A model generated the notes under the pieces. The model saw only the letters and a program-made list of their open reading frames with translations. It was not told the DNA's origin and did no database searches. Both the position numbers and the translations under genes were made by a program. This document shows positions 32,755 to 42,918 of a stretch of 64,000 nucleotides of DNA, one piece after another. Each line of letters opens with the position of its first letter. The first letter of the stretch is position 1. Location of the stretch: assembly GCA_036245805.1 (NCBI GenBank), contig BTRK01000005.1, forward strand, positions 41,093,216 through 41,157,215, given 5' to 3'. This DNA is from Pristionchus mayeri (Eukaryota > Nematoda > Chromadorea > Rhabditida > Neodiplogasteridae).

Positions 32755-34010
32755 GGCCATTAGTCCCAGAGCCGGCTTTTAGGAAATTCCCGGTTTTGTA
32801 TTTCGCTATGCTGTATATCAGCTCCCAGATGAGCTACAGAGATGTCATTGTGCTAAAAAATGATCGGGGACTTGTTCTGAACAACTTTTATGTTTTGACC
32901 AAAGGTCAACGATCAAAGATCAAAAAAACTATATTAGAAAAACCGTTTTTCGGAGCTAAAAAATAATTCTTGCTGCTCTTGCGAGATATGTTTCCCCGGA
33001 ATTTTATTGCTGATTATGCAAGTATAAGTCCATATCTGTATAATAAAAATATAAAATTGCAATTTTGGGATAGGGTGTTTTTTGCTATTTGGCTCTGAAG
33101 GTGGGAAATATCACTTTTTTAGAAAATTCACATTTTCTAAATGTTCTTTAAAAATTCAGTAAATTGTCAGAACTGGTCCATGTTATGGTGGAATAATATG
33201 TATGAGAGGATATTTTGTAAAATGTACGTCATTGGTCTCAGAGCAGGCTTTTAGGAAATTTCCGGTTTTGTACCTGGCTCTACTGTATCTAAGCTCGCAG
33301 ATGAGCTACAGAGATGGTATTGGGCTTAAATTGTTCGGAAAAAAAATTTCAAGACACTTTTACCTTTTGACCAAGGCCCAAAGATCTAAGATCAAAAAAT
33401 ATGCTGGAAAAAACATTTTTGGAGCTAAAAAATAAATCTTGCTACTCTTGCGATATATGCTTCCCTGGAATTGTATTGCTGATTATGTAAGCTCAAGTCC
33501 ATATCTGCATAATAAAAATATAAAATTGAAATTACCTATCGTGGATCGATAAACATCGATTAACTTTATTAGTAATCGAAAATCAATCAATATGCCGTAC
33601 CTGAAGATGATGCCTGCGCTGCCGACTGCGAGCTGTATCCACGAGAGGCACCCAGGGGATGAGATCGACATTGAAGAGAATACGATATCAGCCACTTTAT
33701 GAAATCAATATTTCAATAATCGCTGCAGCCAGAAACAATCTCTCAGAAAAAAGCACGATATTTTCGTTTCATGATTGTCATTACATCTTATCACGCATCT
33801 TCTGAGAGATTGCATGAAACCGAACCACCCGCGGAACTAGGAGCCCCAACTTTCAGCAGTATCCTAGCCAAATTTATTCCAGAGTGTATTGGGGACGAGA
33901 AAATTTTTGGCGTTGGCCATTTTTCTCAGAACCGGCTTTTAGGGAATTTCCGGTTCTGCTACAGGCTCAGTCATATTATAGCTACCAGGTGAGCTACAAA
34001 GCTGGCAAAG
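32755..34010. repeat. Three degenerate copies of the GCCGGCTTTTAGGAA unit
   Basis: Units at about 32760-32850, 33225-33320 and 33915-34000 each carry (G/A)GCCGGCTTTTAGG(A/G)AA, TTCCGGTTTTG and AGATGAGCTACAGAGATG in order. The first two are followed by a second shared block of about 200 bp (ATCAAAAAA...GCTAAAAAATAA), so they form a direct repeat with a period of about 465 bp. They belong to the 9.6-11.4 kb foldback family. Confidence 0.7.
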
Positions 34011-34186
34011 AGCTGAAAATGCGCGGAAAACTATTTTGAACAACTTTTATGTGGACAACTAAGCGCTATCTCCGAATCTTCGCTACGCAGAAATTGAAAA
34101 ACTGAAATTCAAAGAGAAAAATAAATCGTACCGGCTCGGGAACCCCCCACTTAACCACTTTTTGAGATCAGATTCGAGTTCTACGA

Positions 34187-34309
34187 TATCGATTTAGACT
34201 AGCACTACTCAGAGCTAAGGTCCAAACCCGTGGTGGTTTGAGTTATATGGCCGGAAATCTCCAAAAGTACCAAAACCATGACATAGATATCGATAAATAT
34301 ACCACGGGT
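34187..34309 (+). repeat. Direct repeat flanking a palindrome, left copy
   Basis: The block from GATATCGATTTAGACTAG to GATATCGATAAATATAC recurs at 35092-35208 with about ten differences. The two copies bracket the tRNA-like palindrome at 34377-35085, either as long target-site-like repeats or as parts of a larger element. Confidence 0.75.
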
Positions 34310-34535
34310 ATCACCAGTCACAAGGAACCACATTTCTAGGGGGAAGTCAAACGTAAATTTGATGTTGCCACTGGATACTGACCCCTAATGGAAGACCAAC
34401 CAATATCTAACATCAGTGGATAGTTGTTTCCTAAGACCCGGAAATCGATTGTAAAATGTATGTGCAAATGTACACGAAAGTTTCGTTCCTCTTCCCCATA
34501 CTAGTGTGCTATTCTTGGATGATCACTCCCATAAG

Positions 34536-34607
34536 TACGGATGGCGCAGGTGGTTGTGCGGTAGCTTGTTTTGCTGAAAGTCGGGGGTTCAACCCCCGAT
34601 ACCTGTG
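34536..34607 (+). repeat. tRNA-like sequence, left arm
   Basis: A box TGGCGCAGGTGG (34542-34553) and a perfect B box GGTTCAACCCC (34586-34596). The T arm forms a perfect stem, CGGGG with CCCCG around GTTCAAC. The anticodon-loop region reads TTTTGCTGAAA. The D arm and acceptor stem do not close. Confidence 0.6.
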
Positions 34608-34854
34608 GCAAGTTTTTCTTGTTTTTTTCTTGACTATCAGACTTGTACTATGAATGCGTTCCCCCGATTAAAGCATGTTTTCACAATTTTTTTACATGTT
34701 CTATGCTATATAAGAATAATGAATCATTTGAAGACGACGATTCTGCAGTATACGGTTGTCAAAAATGGTGAGCAGCATTTCAATGAGTGAAAACATGCTT
34801 CAACGCATTCATGTGAAAAGTCAGGTAGTGAAGGAAAAAAAGCAAAACATGCTA

Positions 34855-34925
34855 CAGATGTGGGAGGTTGAACCCCCGACTTTCAGCAAAATGAGCAAGC
34901 GCACAACCACCTGCGCCATTCGAAC
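34855..34925 (-). repeat. tRNA-like sequence, right arm
   Basis: Inverted partner of the unit at 34536. On the minus strand the A box TGGCGCAGGTGG (complement of 34907-34918) is intact and the B box reads GGTTCAACCTC, one base from its partner. Confidence 0.55.
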
Positions 34926-35091
34926 TGATACAAACGGATCTCCAAGAATGGCACACTACTCTGGGCAAGAAGGACGAGAATTTCGTGCACATTTGCCCAC
35001 ACATTTTCACATTCGATTTCCGGGTCTTAGGAAACAACTATCCAATGATGTTAGATATTGTTTGGTCTTCCATTAGGGGTCAGTATTCCGA

Positions 35092-35208
35092 TATCGATTT
35101 AGACTAGCGCTACTCAGAGCTAAGGTCTAAACCCGTGGTGGTTTGAGTTATATGGCCGGAAATCTCGAAATGTACCGAAACCACGACATAGATATCGATA
35201 AATATACA
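35092..35208 (+). repeat. Direct repeat flanking a palindrome, right copy
   Basis: Second copy of the block at 34187-34309, same orientation. Confidence 0.75.
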
Positions 35209-36046
35209 TGTTTACAACCTCTATTTCCCACTATTCTGTGATTTTATAATGTTTAGAACTCATTTTCATACAATGGTGAAGAAATAACCAGCAAAACCCT
35301 CAATTCTGAAATTTCGATTTTTCATTACTCGAAAAATCGAAATATTTCGATTTTTCAATATTTCATATTTTTGCACTAATTTGACTCTTATTGGGTCACT
35401 TGAGTGTATCCGAAGGTATTTCGATTATAAATGAGGCTTATATTTTGCAATAAAATTGCTTGAAGCGCATACTCTCGAAAAAGCTACGATTTTTTATCTC
35501 GATCAAAATCTGCTTTATCGAGCATAACTTGGCGAGCGTTGGTTATACCGCTTAGTTCATAACATGAAAGTTTATTATTATATTTTCCGATCATTTTGAG
35601 CACCTTGCCATATCTCTAGCTCGTTTGGGAGCCGAGATACAGTATAGCCGGGAGCAAAATCGGAAAATTCCTGAAAGCCGGATCTGGGACCTGTGACCTA
35701 GATTTTTCGAGAAGTTGGCTCTAGTGTATGCTACCACTATAATATGAAGGCAAACAAAAAATAAAAGTTGCAAATTGTTCCCGAAGGGTCGTTTTTTCCT
35801 CCACTGACTCATGATACACGTGATACATGTTTACAACCTCCATTTCCCACTCTTCTGTGATTTTACAATGTTTAGAACTCATTTTCATACAATGGTGAAG
35901 AAATAATCTGCAAAAACCTCAATTCTGAAATTTCGATTTTTCATGACTCGAAAAATCGAAAAATTTCGAATTTTCAATATGTCATATTTTTGCACTAATT
36001 TGACCTTTATTGGGTCACTTGAGTGTATTTGGTGATATTTGGATTA
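35206..36046 (+). repeat. Direct repeat pair, about 220 bp, 620 bp apart
   Basis: The block 35206-35430 (starting ACATGTTTACAACCTC, containing CATACAATGGTGAAGAAAT) recurs at 35826-36046 with few differences. Confidence 0.75.
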
Positions 36047-36670
36047 ATTCCAGTCAAAATTCAGCTTTAGCGTTGACCTAAACGGATACTCACCTTCTAA
36101 ATTCGACAATTTGTTATTCTGACCTGCAACTACTGTAGTTAGCTATATCGAAATGTAATGGAAAGAGCTTCCGAATCCTTTTTTGAGCGAGTGATTTGGT
36201 TGAGTAATAGTAATTTGGTCAAGGAATGGGTAAGTTGCGCGGAGTGCTCGCGAAGCAACGATGGGAAAATATGGTGATGAAATACAACGGCAACATCAAA
36301 TTTACGTTTGACTTTCCCCTAGAAATGCGGTTCCCTTGTCAGTATGTGGGAACAATTTCCAACTTTTATTTTTTGTTTGCCTTCGTATTATAGTGGTAGC
36401 ATACACTAGAGCCAACTTCTCGAGAAATCTAGGCCACAGGCCCCAGAGCCGGCTTTTAGGAATTTTCCGGTTTTGCTCAAGGCTATAGCGTATCTCAGCT
36501 CCCAGACGAGCTAGAGACATGGCAAGGTGCTCAAAATGATCGGAAAAAATATAATAAGAAACTTTCATGTTATGAACTAAGCGGTATAACCAACGCTCGC
36601 CAAGTTATGCTCGATAAAGCAGATTTTGATCGAGATAAAAAATCATAGCTTTTTCGAGAGTATACGTTTC
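35440..36670. mobile_element. Foldback element of the GCCGGC family
   Basis: Arms at about 35456-35760 and 36345-36665 pair through CTCGAAAAAGCTACGATTTT, GGTTATACCGCTTAG, TTTGGGAGCCGAGATAC and GTATGCTACCACTATAAT. The centre carries the right copy of the direct repeat above plus unrelated sequence. It belongs with the 9.6-11.4 kb family by its CTGGGAGC and GCCGGCTTTTAGG landmarks. Confidence 0.75.
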
Positions 36671-36724
36671 AAGTAATTTTACTGCAAAATATAGTAGGTC
36701 GAATTCATACACGAATATAAAAAA

Positions 36725-37436
36725 TACACAAATCGATTTCTGTGATAGGCCTTTTTGGCAATATGCATTTGAATGCGCCAAAGTGACGTTGGCCGTAAAA
36801 AGATGTTCGTTACCCTGCTTTGTTTTTCCCATTATTTAATAACTGTTATTACATTTCAACATTTCTGTAATAGGAGACTTCGATAACGTTGAAAAATAAG
36901 AGATTTCACAACTTCTGAAAATTCGATTTTGAGACCTCAGTTTTCATCAAAATTACGGCTAAGTCAGAAATTTAACAACAGCTACCATCAACGCTGGGTG
37001 GAACATACATCAGGCTTCGACGTGAATTGATTGCTATGCAAAGAACTTCTATATACGCTCTAAAAGTTATCATATTTTGCTTCGAAGATGCTCGTTCGAA
37101 AGGGAATTTTCAGAAGAATTATTTTTTTGATGTTCAGAATATGATATTTAGTACGGTTCAAGTATATTTCTGAATTGTTGGTAACAATGTATGGTTAAAT
37201 CAACATTAGAACTTACTAGCTTTGAGATACGTAAATTTGGTAAAAAATGGGGTATCAAAATCGAATTTTCAGAAGTTGTGAAATCTCTTATTTTTCGACG
37301 TTATCGAAGTCTCCTATTACAGAAATGTTGAAATGTAGTAACAGGTATTAAATAATGGGCAAAACAAAGCAGGGTAACGAACAACGTCACTTTGGAGCAT
37401 TCAAATGCATATTGCCAAAAAGGCCTATCTGTATTT
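36725..37436. mobile_element. Foldback element, about 710 bp
   Basis: Arms at about 36745-36935 and 37250-37436 pair through GCCTTTTTGGCAATATGCAT, CCTGCTTTGTTTT and TCTCTTATTTTTC words. The loop is about 315 bp and unpaired. The left arm has an extra 8-10 bases after TTCGTTACC. A frame starting MGKTKQGNE appears in both arms simply because they are inverted copies. Confidence 0.8.
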
Positions 37437-37669
37437 TGACGCGTAGAAACCGAATTTCCATATCAGAACGCGAAAAAATGAGAATGAAAAATGGTACGGT
37501 CGAAAAACCGAAAATTTCGATCCGAATTGGCACATAAATATCATAACTATGTTTAAAAAATAACATTTTGGGTGAATGGTATTTTTGGAATCTGCTAGTG
37601 CTAATATGTCTCCGGTATTTTTTACAGAATTTTAAATGTGTATATATTACGACTTTTTTTAGCTCCACA

Positions 37670-38074
37670 GTGGATGATTTCGGCTTGTGGTTTGGGGAGG
37701 AATCAGAATTGTGAGATGCGCTGGTTGAATTCTGGTGGCGTTCAGAAATGGCGCGAGTGATCGTCACATCTTCCAGTTCAGTTCTGATCGTTTCCTCCGT
37801 GTACTCGTGCGCCAAGCAGCGTGTCCGACTTGCGTCTCCAAATGGGAGAAATGAATCGCGAGTGGACGCGGTCTGCTATTTGCTGTTGGACTACGAGACC
37901 ATTCAACCCACAACTATCATCAATTGTGTGCTCTATGTTAATCATTGACCGAACTGCGTCGAGTTGGTCTTCTAATCGAATGGACTTGGAGAGAATCCTA
38001 AGCAGGGATTGGAGAAGAGTGGCCTGAGTCAAGTCTTGTCGGCCGTACTCTTTCTCTAGTCCATCCAATGGCAA
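37670..38074 (-). pseudogene. BEL/Pao gag fragment (DUF1759-like)
   Basis: On the minus strand a frame from 38074 reads LDGLEKEYGRQDLTQATLLQ, then LEDQLDAVRSMI, then LNGLVVQQQIADRVHSRFI. This is the layout of the helical DUF1759 region of Pao-type gag proteins (a subunit that assembles the particle): L-L-x(2)-YG, a leucine-rich helix, and a L(S)-x-LP-like end. After about 37815 the signal continues in a second frame (EYTEETIRTELEDVTITRA), so there is a frameshift. The fragment lies head-to-head with the zinc-knuckle/protease part of what seems to be the same kind of element at 38028, which is on the opposite strand. Confidence 0.55.
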
Positions 38075-39866
38075 GTCAACCCAAGGACCAACGTGTGTTT
38101 TCTGTGGGGAACATGCCTACAGTGGCGAATGCGCACTAGTTACATCACTCAAGGACAGAATCGATATTCTCAAGCAGAAACCACTTTGCTTCTGTTGTTT
38201 CTCCAGCAAACATACTACTCACTCTTGCGTTAGGAAAAGTAGTCCATGTGCTGGCAAGCACAACAAAGACATCTGTGAGAAAGTTCTCGATGCTTCAGCC
38301 AATACGGCAACCACTCTCGACCCACACCCCGATAGACTCTACACCACTAGGACTATCCTTACGAATCCTGATCCAGATTCCGCAGAGGCTTTCAACGCCA
38401 ACATCCATCTCGATCACGGATCACAAGTCACTCTCATCACTAGAGACGCAGTCAAAAGACTCTCTCTAGCCCCAATTGATAGACGCGCGATGACCATACA
38501 AGGAATTGACAACAACCCCCCCCCCCCCCCAGTAGTTGATACATTCGATGTTGTTAGAGTAGGACTACTTACCAATCGAGGAGTAGTTGAACTCGAAGCT
38601 GTTGTCCGAGAAGCATCCTCGATCAATACAGTTCATACTTATGCTCTCCCTGACGATGACATCAGTGTACTTCAATCAGCTATTGGATCAGTTCCAAGCC
38701 GTTTCTCCAAGGAGTCCATTACATCAACTGACTTGCTGCTGAGCATTGGACACACTCTCAAACTACTCGAGGGTGCTGTAGAGACCAGTCTCCCTTGTGG
38801 CTACCGACTTATTCAGTCTTCAGTCGGTCCACTCGTAGTCGGTTCCATTCAACCTCCATCCACATCCCCTCACTCATGTATGAGCTCACCCCTCAACGAG
38901 CCCAAGCCACACCACACTACGGGTCGCACACTCATGCACGTGCCAACGAGCAATAACGCGATCCTCACATCGTCTCCCCTTCAAACGCGTACTGTCCATT
39001 GCGACCCTCCCAGCCCTGCGCATTCATCCAATAATCTCACTGACCTCGTTTCCTCTGCTTGCACGCTTACACCCCACCCATCCCTAGTTGGTATGGCGAC
39101 AAGTACCAGATCACTTTCTGAGTACGGCACTGCCAACCCAACGACCAACACTGAGTGTCAGCCCCGAGCGGTTGCCTCATCTCGATCTCCTCTAACCACT
39201 GTCACTACGACGACACCTGAGAGATCCCATCCTCACGCGTTCCCAGATGAACACGCACACAATACATCATCGATGGCCACTTCCGAACAGTCGCTCGTCG
39301 CGCATCATTCCCCATCACCCTCCATGTGCAGTAGTGAAACACCCAGCCATCCAGAGACTTCCACTTCTACGATGATGACTCCCGAACGGTCACTCATCAC
39401 CCATCCACTTCCGTCTACTGTCACTGCGGCATGCAGCGCAGTGTCTCAACCTCGCATCGAGGGCTTAGTACAGCCAGAGGCAACCACTCAGTCACTCGTT
39501 GCACATCCCCACACCCATCCTCCGATTACCACCCACCAAATTACTACCACCGCGCACTCTCTTGCGCCTTCTCATGAACATCCAGCCTCCTCCCATTCTA
39601 CTGCGCACCCTCATGAGGTCTCTGCGGAGCCCCCCACATCCATCACGCTCCTTCCGCGCAGTCTCACGAGGTCTCTGTGGAGCCCTCTCCCTCCTCTTTG
39701 CATTCTACCGCGCATTCTACCACACCCTCTGATGACATTTCTATGCAGCCTCCCATGTTCATCGCGCATCCATCGGTGCAATCTCACGAGGTTTCATCGG
39801 AACTATCTGCCACTAGTTAACACCACCCTCCGATCACTCCTGAGCCCATTTCTCCTTCATCAATGA
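38028..39866 (+). pseudogene. BEL/Pao gag zinc knuckles and aspartic protease, with S/T/P-rich extension
   Basis: One frame is open from 38028 to the stop at 39864-39866 (612 codons), with no ATG before the first domain. Near the start are CVFCGEHAYSGEC and CFCCFSSKHTTHSC, with a third partial knuckle CAGKHNKDIC, the usual triple knuckle of BEL/Pao gag. The pepsin-like protease follows at about 38385: the catalytic loop reads HLDHGSQVTLI where the family has D-S/T-G-S, so the residue next to the catalytic aspartate is histidine. DLLLSIGHTLKLL near 38730 matches the later protease block. From about 38860 the expected reverse transcriptase is absent. In its place are some 330 residues rich in Ser, Thr, Pro and His with recurring (E)RSL/QSLVAH(H/P) phrases. 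A run of 14 C lies at 38515-38530 inside the frame. Confidence 0.75.
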
Positions 39867-39888
39867 ACAACCATCTCATACTCACTAC

Positions 39889-40473
39889 TTGTGGCTCACT
39901 TGTGACGAATCCATCAACTCCCAGTGTCCACCCATCATGCCCAGATTCCATACGATCGACACTAGGGTAGTTAATGCACACTCAGGAGACCCCTACTATC
40001 CATCATACAGCTCCAGAGATCCCAATCATCGATCGGTGCACAATCATTCCCCTAGCCGTGTCACTAGTTCGTACAATTACGATCAGGAGTTTCCCATTTC
40101 CCATGAAAGTATCACTTCAGCCAGAGTAGAGAGAAAGGCACATGCGCACAATAGGCGTTTCGCTTATCAGCACAAGCCCATCTATCGTAGTGACCACACA
40201 GTAGGCACCCGGGCCCTGCCTCTCTCTTCCCTCTCCCCAGGATTCCAGAGTGACCACACACTGAAATTCTCCAATCATCATCAATCCAGTCACTCGACCA
40301 ATTCCAGGCTGTCAACGGGTCATAGCCCTCACTCAACACTACGAGGCCACGCCAGTCACCAGCCAGCCCAACGACCGAAGATGAACGAAGAATATGCGAG
40401 AAGAAGTTCGTCCTCCCCAAATGGAGCCAAGAGAATTCCCCACTTAGAATTCGGCCAGATTGGCACTTTGTAA
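39889..40473 (+). CDS. Ser/His/Arg-rich frame downstream of the BEL/Pao piece
   Basis: A 194-codon frame follows the previous stop after 22 bases, in a different frame. It is rich in Ser, His, Arg and Asn, has recurring SDHT and HNH(S) phrases, no cysteine-rich domain and no transmembrane segment. It ends HLEFGQIGTL. Composition resembles the tail of the preceding frame, so the two may have been one coding region split by a frameshift. I recognise no family. It may be a non-enzymatic product of the retroelement or simply low-complexity sequence open by chance. Confidence 0.3.
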   Translation: MWLTCDESINSQCPPIMPRFHTIDTRVVNAHSGDPYYPSYSSRDPNHRSVHNHSPSRVTSSYNYDQEFPISHESITSARVERKAHAHNRRFAYQHKPIYRSDHTVGTRALPLSSLSPGFQSDHTLKFSNHHQSSHSTNSRLSTGHSPHSTLRGHASHQPAQRPKMNEEYARRSSSSPNGAKRIPHLEFGQIGTL

Positions 40474-41187
40474 AATTGTTTTGTCCCCCAATCATATTTT
40501 TCTTGCAATTCTAGGTACATCGTTAATTGTCTTTCTTAATTTACATTGTTCTTTCAACCCTTCACCACTCAATCCCCCATCCACCAACCATTCACTCCAC
40601 TCTCCACCAGCATCCTCTCGAATGGTCCAGTCCATTCTCTCCATTTTCCAATTCCAAATCCAATTCCACCGTGCACTTTCCGCCGCCGGGAGTGTTCCGA
40701 TTTCCTCTTAATCTATACCCAAATTCCATTCATACAAGAAAAAATCAACTTTCGCAATCCCAAACCCATTTTGGCACCATGCCAAGAAGAATTCAATTCG
40801 AATTGCGCGCGCATTGCGTATCAAAATCCATTCTTTCGCAATTCTTTCGAAATCATTGCAATTCCCACAAAAATCGATTCCAACGTGTTTACCACGTTTA
40901 TCAACGTGTTTATACTTCAAATTATTCTCATTTCAATCATTACTATCCCCGTTAGCCTGTGCTTGCGGGTTTTTCCCCTGTCCCCTCACGTTTTTACAGC
41001 CCTTTCACTCACCGGGCGTCGGTCTGTGCCGGCGTCTCGGCAATTCGCTTCTCTTCCTCGGCCTTCAGCCGTTGTATTTCATCACCATATTTTCCCATCG
41101 TTGCTTCGCGAGCACTCCGCGCAACTTACCCATTCCTTGAGCGCCGCATCAACGGTGCGATGGCCAGTAATCGACGAGAATCCGTGA
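40460..41187 (+). CDS. Hydrophobic, proline-rich frames (possible envelope-like remnant)
   Basis: Two overlapping + strand frames (40460-40711 and 40546-41187) are open. The longer reads 213 codons with a convincing hydrophobic segment FINVFILQIILISIITIPVS near 40890-40950 followed by a basic/aromatic tail. The upstream one has LAILGTSLIVFLNL. Some BEL/Pao elements carry an envelope-like gene after pol, with one C-terminal membrane anchor, so position fits. However, the DNA here is a degenerate CCATTC/CAATTC repeat, which by itself can give long open frames. I see no glycoprotein motif. Confidence 0.25.
41065..41140 (-). repeat. Inverted copy of 36225-36300
   Basis: GCCGTTGTATTTCATCACCA through ACTTACCCATTCCTTGA is the complement of 36225-36300. 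Together with 41890-41960 (complement of 36143-36200) it shows that one segment near 36.2 kb was copied in inverted orientation at the downstream edge of the BEL/Pao region. About 750 bp of other sequence now separates the two halves here. Confidence 0.8.
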
Positions 41188-41889
41188 GAGCGCGCGTTCT
41201 AACCGTCTGACGCTCTCGCCGCCTGACCTCCCTCTCCCTCCCCTCTATTTAGCGCTCTCCGTCTCGCGCGTCTCGCGTCGTTTTTGGCAAACTTCTAGGC
41301 TCTGTAGCTTGCTTATACGAAAAGATAGAGACACACTTTCAACATACGAAATGTTCAGCTTATCGTACTCTACAATTCTAGCTATGAGTCGGAACCATGC
41401 GGCTATGTTGTCCTGATTTACAGTTTAGCGCTGTTCCTTGGCTCCCACAGATGAAATTTCGCATTTTTAAGTGCCCCCTGTCCTTGACTAGTTTAGAAGG
41501 ACATTCCTACGTTATTTGAAAGTGATTTAATGCATATGGTCAAAGCTATGAAGGTGAGAAGGGTCCGAAAATCGATTTTTATTTTCAGGCCCGGTCGTGA
41601 TTTTGGTCAAATAAAAGTACTGCAATGAGCCCAGCAACAATCCGAAACATTGTTTTCGATGATTTTGGACATATTTGGAACCAATAACTGTCAATTGGAT
41701 CTTCTACTGATCTTCGGTCTGGTACCCATTCTGAGGCCGCCTTACGAAAGTGAGCCCCCATTTTTTTACCCATTCAGATTTGGCTAATTTTTGGCGTCAA
41801 GTTAGTCACATATAGTTAGACTCCCCAAGCTCCGCCCACTTTCCTCTGACACATTTCCCCTCGAAAGCGAGATTTAGGAATCACAAGCT
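41141..41889. other. Insertion splitting a duplicated segment
   Basis: This 750 bp is absent from the otherwise matching sequence at 36200-36225, where about 15-25 other bases stand. It starts with a CpG- and CTCTC-rich part (41140-41290) with a TATTTAGCGCTCTCC phrase resembling a promoter region, and then turns AT-rich. No TIR or target duplication was found and no gene is seen. Confidence 0.45.
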
Positions 41890-41960
41890 CCATTCTCAAC
41901 CAAATCACTCGCTCAAAAAAGGATTCGGAAGCTCTTTCCATTACCTTTCGATATAGCCCT
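41890..41960 (-). repeat. Inverted copy of 36143-36200
   Basis: CAACCAAATCACTCGCTCAA through CTTTCCATTAC(C)TTTCGATAT is the complement of 36143-36200 with one or two differences. See 41065-41140. Confidence 0.75.
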
Positions 41961-42373
41961 GGCCCGCCGGTAAAAGTGTTCTCTGAATAGGTCAGCATAC
42001 GATAATTAAGTTGCGAAAACGCTGGTTTGGCGCGCTCAGCGAACATAGACATACGGGACAAGGCTTGCCTGATAGCATATCGGTATTCTAGTACCTCTAT
42101 CAAGAAAACTCGATAAAATAATATTGTTTCGTTGATTTGTGATTCAAAAGAAACCAGTCCGCGATACACTGATTAGGCGGAGAGAGCGGAGTGCATTCTC
42201 TCTCTCCTCTCCTCCCTCTTTTGCACCAGTTTCTGCCCCGGCGAGTGTAGAGAGCGCCTGGGACTGCAAAAGAGCGCGCTTGCATCCCTTCCTCGTCTTA
42301 CCTATTGGGGGTGAGGCGCATCCGGGAAAGGGCGAAGTCCTGCCCAAATTTTTGGCTATTTGGCTGGAGACTC

Positions 42374-42466
42374 CTCCATTCTCCATTCTCCATTCTCCAT
42401 TCTCCATTCTCCATTCTCCATTCTCCATTCTCCATTCTCCATTCTCCATTCTCCATTCTCCATTCT
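42374..42466 (+). repeat. Heptamer microsatellite (CTCCATT)13
   Basis: Thirteen perfect tandem copies of CTCCATT. Because 7 is not a multiple of 3, all frames through it repeat every 21 bases and remain open, which explains the repetitive peptides readable on both strands here. Confidence 0.98.
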
Positions 42467-42539
42467 AGCGCTCGTGATGGGCGGTCGTCCCTGAACCCGC
42501 TCTTTTCCGACCTAGTTTGGGGAATCCTCTCCCGTCAGC

Positions 42540-42779
42540 TTGGGCAACCCGGAGAGTATCGCCTACTTGGTACACTTCAAGGAGGAGCACGGACGGATTC
42601 CCATCGTCTCGAGTGATCTACCGTCCAGAAAGCCCCGCTGTCTGCGTTGTGAGTTCCTAACCGGCGCAAGTCAGGTGTTCGGCGGCAGGATGATCTACTT
42701 CGATGCTCAACGGAGATCCGTCACGATCGTCCCTACAGTTGACCAGAGAAGCCAAAGAAGATCCCATCCCTTGACCTAA
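42540..42779 (+). CDS. Unidentified coding-like frame
   Basis: A 79-codon frame with balanced composition (ESIAYLVHFKEEHGRIPIVS, later KPRCLRCEFLTG and GGRMIYFDAQRRSVTIVP). It is GC-richer than its surroundings and looks more protein-like than most frames in the window. The opposite strand is also open (42657-43013). No splice signal or domain that I can name; it may be a fragment of a transposon protein or host exon. Confidence 0.25.
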   Translation: MGNPESIAYLVHFKEEHGRIPIVSSDLPSRKPRCLRCEFLTGASQVFGGRMIYFDAQRRSVTIVPTVDQRSQRRSHPLT

Positions 42780-42918
42780 CGACGCTCTGAGACCGAAGAT
42801 CCCCATTCCCTCCACACTGAAGTCACCCTCCTGCAGGACCATTGTGCCTGACGTCAGGATAAATATGATGATGAGAAAATATGATGATGACTGGAGAGGA
42901 GGCGGAATTGGCTCCGCC

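Larger units (their letters stand above)
34377..35085. mobile_element. Palindromic element with inverted tRNA-like units
   Basis: The arms run from GATACTGACCCCTAATGG inwards and from the complement at 35085 inwards, meeting near 34740. Each arm holds a tRNA-like block (34536-34607 forward, 34855-34925 reverse) plus a paired GTTTTCACAATTTTTT/CATGTT region near the loop. Sequence and tRNA-like head are unrelated to the 1.9 kb family. A frame of 106 codons (34756-35076) runs through the right arm and is probably fortuitous. Confidence 0.75.

Noticed and set aside
34756..35076. 106-codon frame in the right arm of the tRNA-like palindrome
   Set aside because: It is antisense to part of the left arm, crosses the tRNA-like unit and has no motif.
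40460..41187. Confident envelope gene of a BEL/Pao element
   Set aside because: Only a single hydrophobic segment supports it and the DNA is a degenerate CCATTC-type repeat; kept as a low-confidence frame.
42144..42468. Repetitive peptide MENGEWR on the minus strand and its + strand counterparts
   Set aside because: Product of the perfect heptamer microsatellite.
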